The notes below the pieces were generated by a model. It made no database searches. It was not told the origin of the DNA and saw only the letters and a list, made by a program, of their open reading frames with translations. From contig NZ_CP039290.1 in NCBI RefSeq assembly GCF_004798705.1, forward strand, positions 2,108,001 to 2,172,000: 64,000 bases of DNA, in the 5' to 3' direction. Both the position numbers and the translations under genes were made by a program. The stretch comes from Arthrobacter sp. PAMC25564 (lineage in GTDB: Bacteria > Actinomycetota > Actinomycetes > Actinomycetales > Micrococcaceae). Shown here piece after piece: positions 63,727-64,000 of the stretch (the stretch's first letter is position 1; each line of letters begins with the position of its first letter).

Positions 63727-64000
63727 GTCAAGCCCCTGTTCGTGTCTGTACTGCGCTCAGGCGGTTGACCGCACCTTCAAGCACAGGCCCAAGGGCTTAA
63801 CTATGCCCGGTGCAGGCCTGTTCCCGCATGCCCAGACCGCCCCGACCGCGGTTTCGCGCGGGTTTTGCGCGGAATTGTCGCAGCTTCGCAGTAGATTGTA
63901 GGTACCCGGGGCCGTCCAGAACACCCGCACCAGAAAACACCCGCACCGGAAAACAGCAGCCCGATTCATGCCTGCATCGAACAGCGTGCCCAGTCCGCCA
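63727..64000. other. Upstream region of the ole operon
   Basis: No gene is supported in 63727-63967; it should hold the ole promoter. A short direct repeat (AACACCCGCACC..GAAAA, about 63919-63953) is visible. An ATG at 63968 opens a plus-strand frame that runs off the window (MPASNSVPSPP), too short to judge. Confidence 0.4.

Overview
The window is high-GC actinobacterial DNA. Short coding overlaps (ATGA/GTGA), frequent GTG/TTG starts, an NdgR/LtbR-type IclR regulator beside leuCD, a fused OleBC protein and F420-type oxidoreductases all fit the Micrococcaceae, most likely an Arthrobacter or Pseudarthrobacter chromosome. The genus is an inference. I recognised no rRNA, tRNA or CRISPR array.

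1-18.5 kb is a mobile-element pile-up. After a cut IS110 transposase gene and a hypothetical gene split by a 16-bp tandem duplication comes a Russian-doll structure. An outer Tn552/Tn402-like transposon (about 2115-18181) has TGT...ACA termini and is bounded by an exact 15-bp direct repeat. It carries a frameshifted AAA helper gene, an intact DDE transposase gene, a serine resolvase gene and a MarR/DoxX/flavin-oxidoreductase cargo. An inner element of the same family (5227-13148) has clear terminal inverted repeats and a perfect 6-bp target duplication (CCTCCC). It splits the outer resolvase gene from its probable res site and carries two tandem paralogues of unknown function, two resolvase genes, a transposase gene and an intact AAA gene. 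An IS256-family element, itself frameshifted, interrupts the inner transposase gene. Both transposons sit within about 20-41 bp of 30-bp res-like palindromes, the pattern expected of res-site hunters.

18.5-33.3 kb is a creatine/sarcosine catabolic island. On the minus strand are an MHS-family transporter, creatinase and an IclR regulator. Divergently, on the plus strand, are glyA, soxBDAG, sdaA, a glutathione peroxidase gene, an sdaA relic, purU and pdxS. Together they would take up creatine, release urea and sarcosine, oxidise sarcosine to glycine and methylene-THF with H2O2, condense these to serine, deaminate serine to pyruvate, recycle THF and detoxify peroxide. Two copies of a palindromic box lie in the divergent promoter region.

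33.4-36.7 kb is a scar: an orphan transposon end, two head-to-head resolvase fragments, a small hypothetical gene, the stump of a dynamin-like gene and a GTPase gene whose second membrane segment is scrambled by two mutually compensating indels.

36.8-58.9 kb is core chromosome: DUF1697, ltbR/ndgR, leuCD, murA, plsC, gpsA, ddl, a DUF3515 lipoprotein, thiL, a DAK2-domain protein, recG, rsmD, a spermidine-synthase-like gene, an aminotransferase, an SDR, coaD, yceD (apparently starting at AUU), rpmF, rnc, mutM, an MFS transporter and a TolB-like protein. 59-63.7 kb is a long-chain olefin cluster (oleA, oleBC fusion, oleD) on the minus strand.
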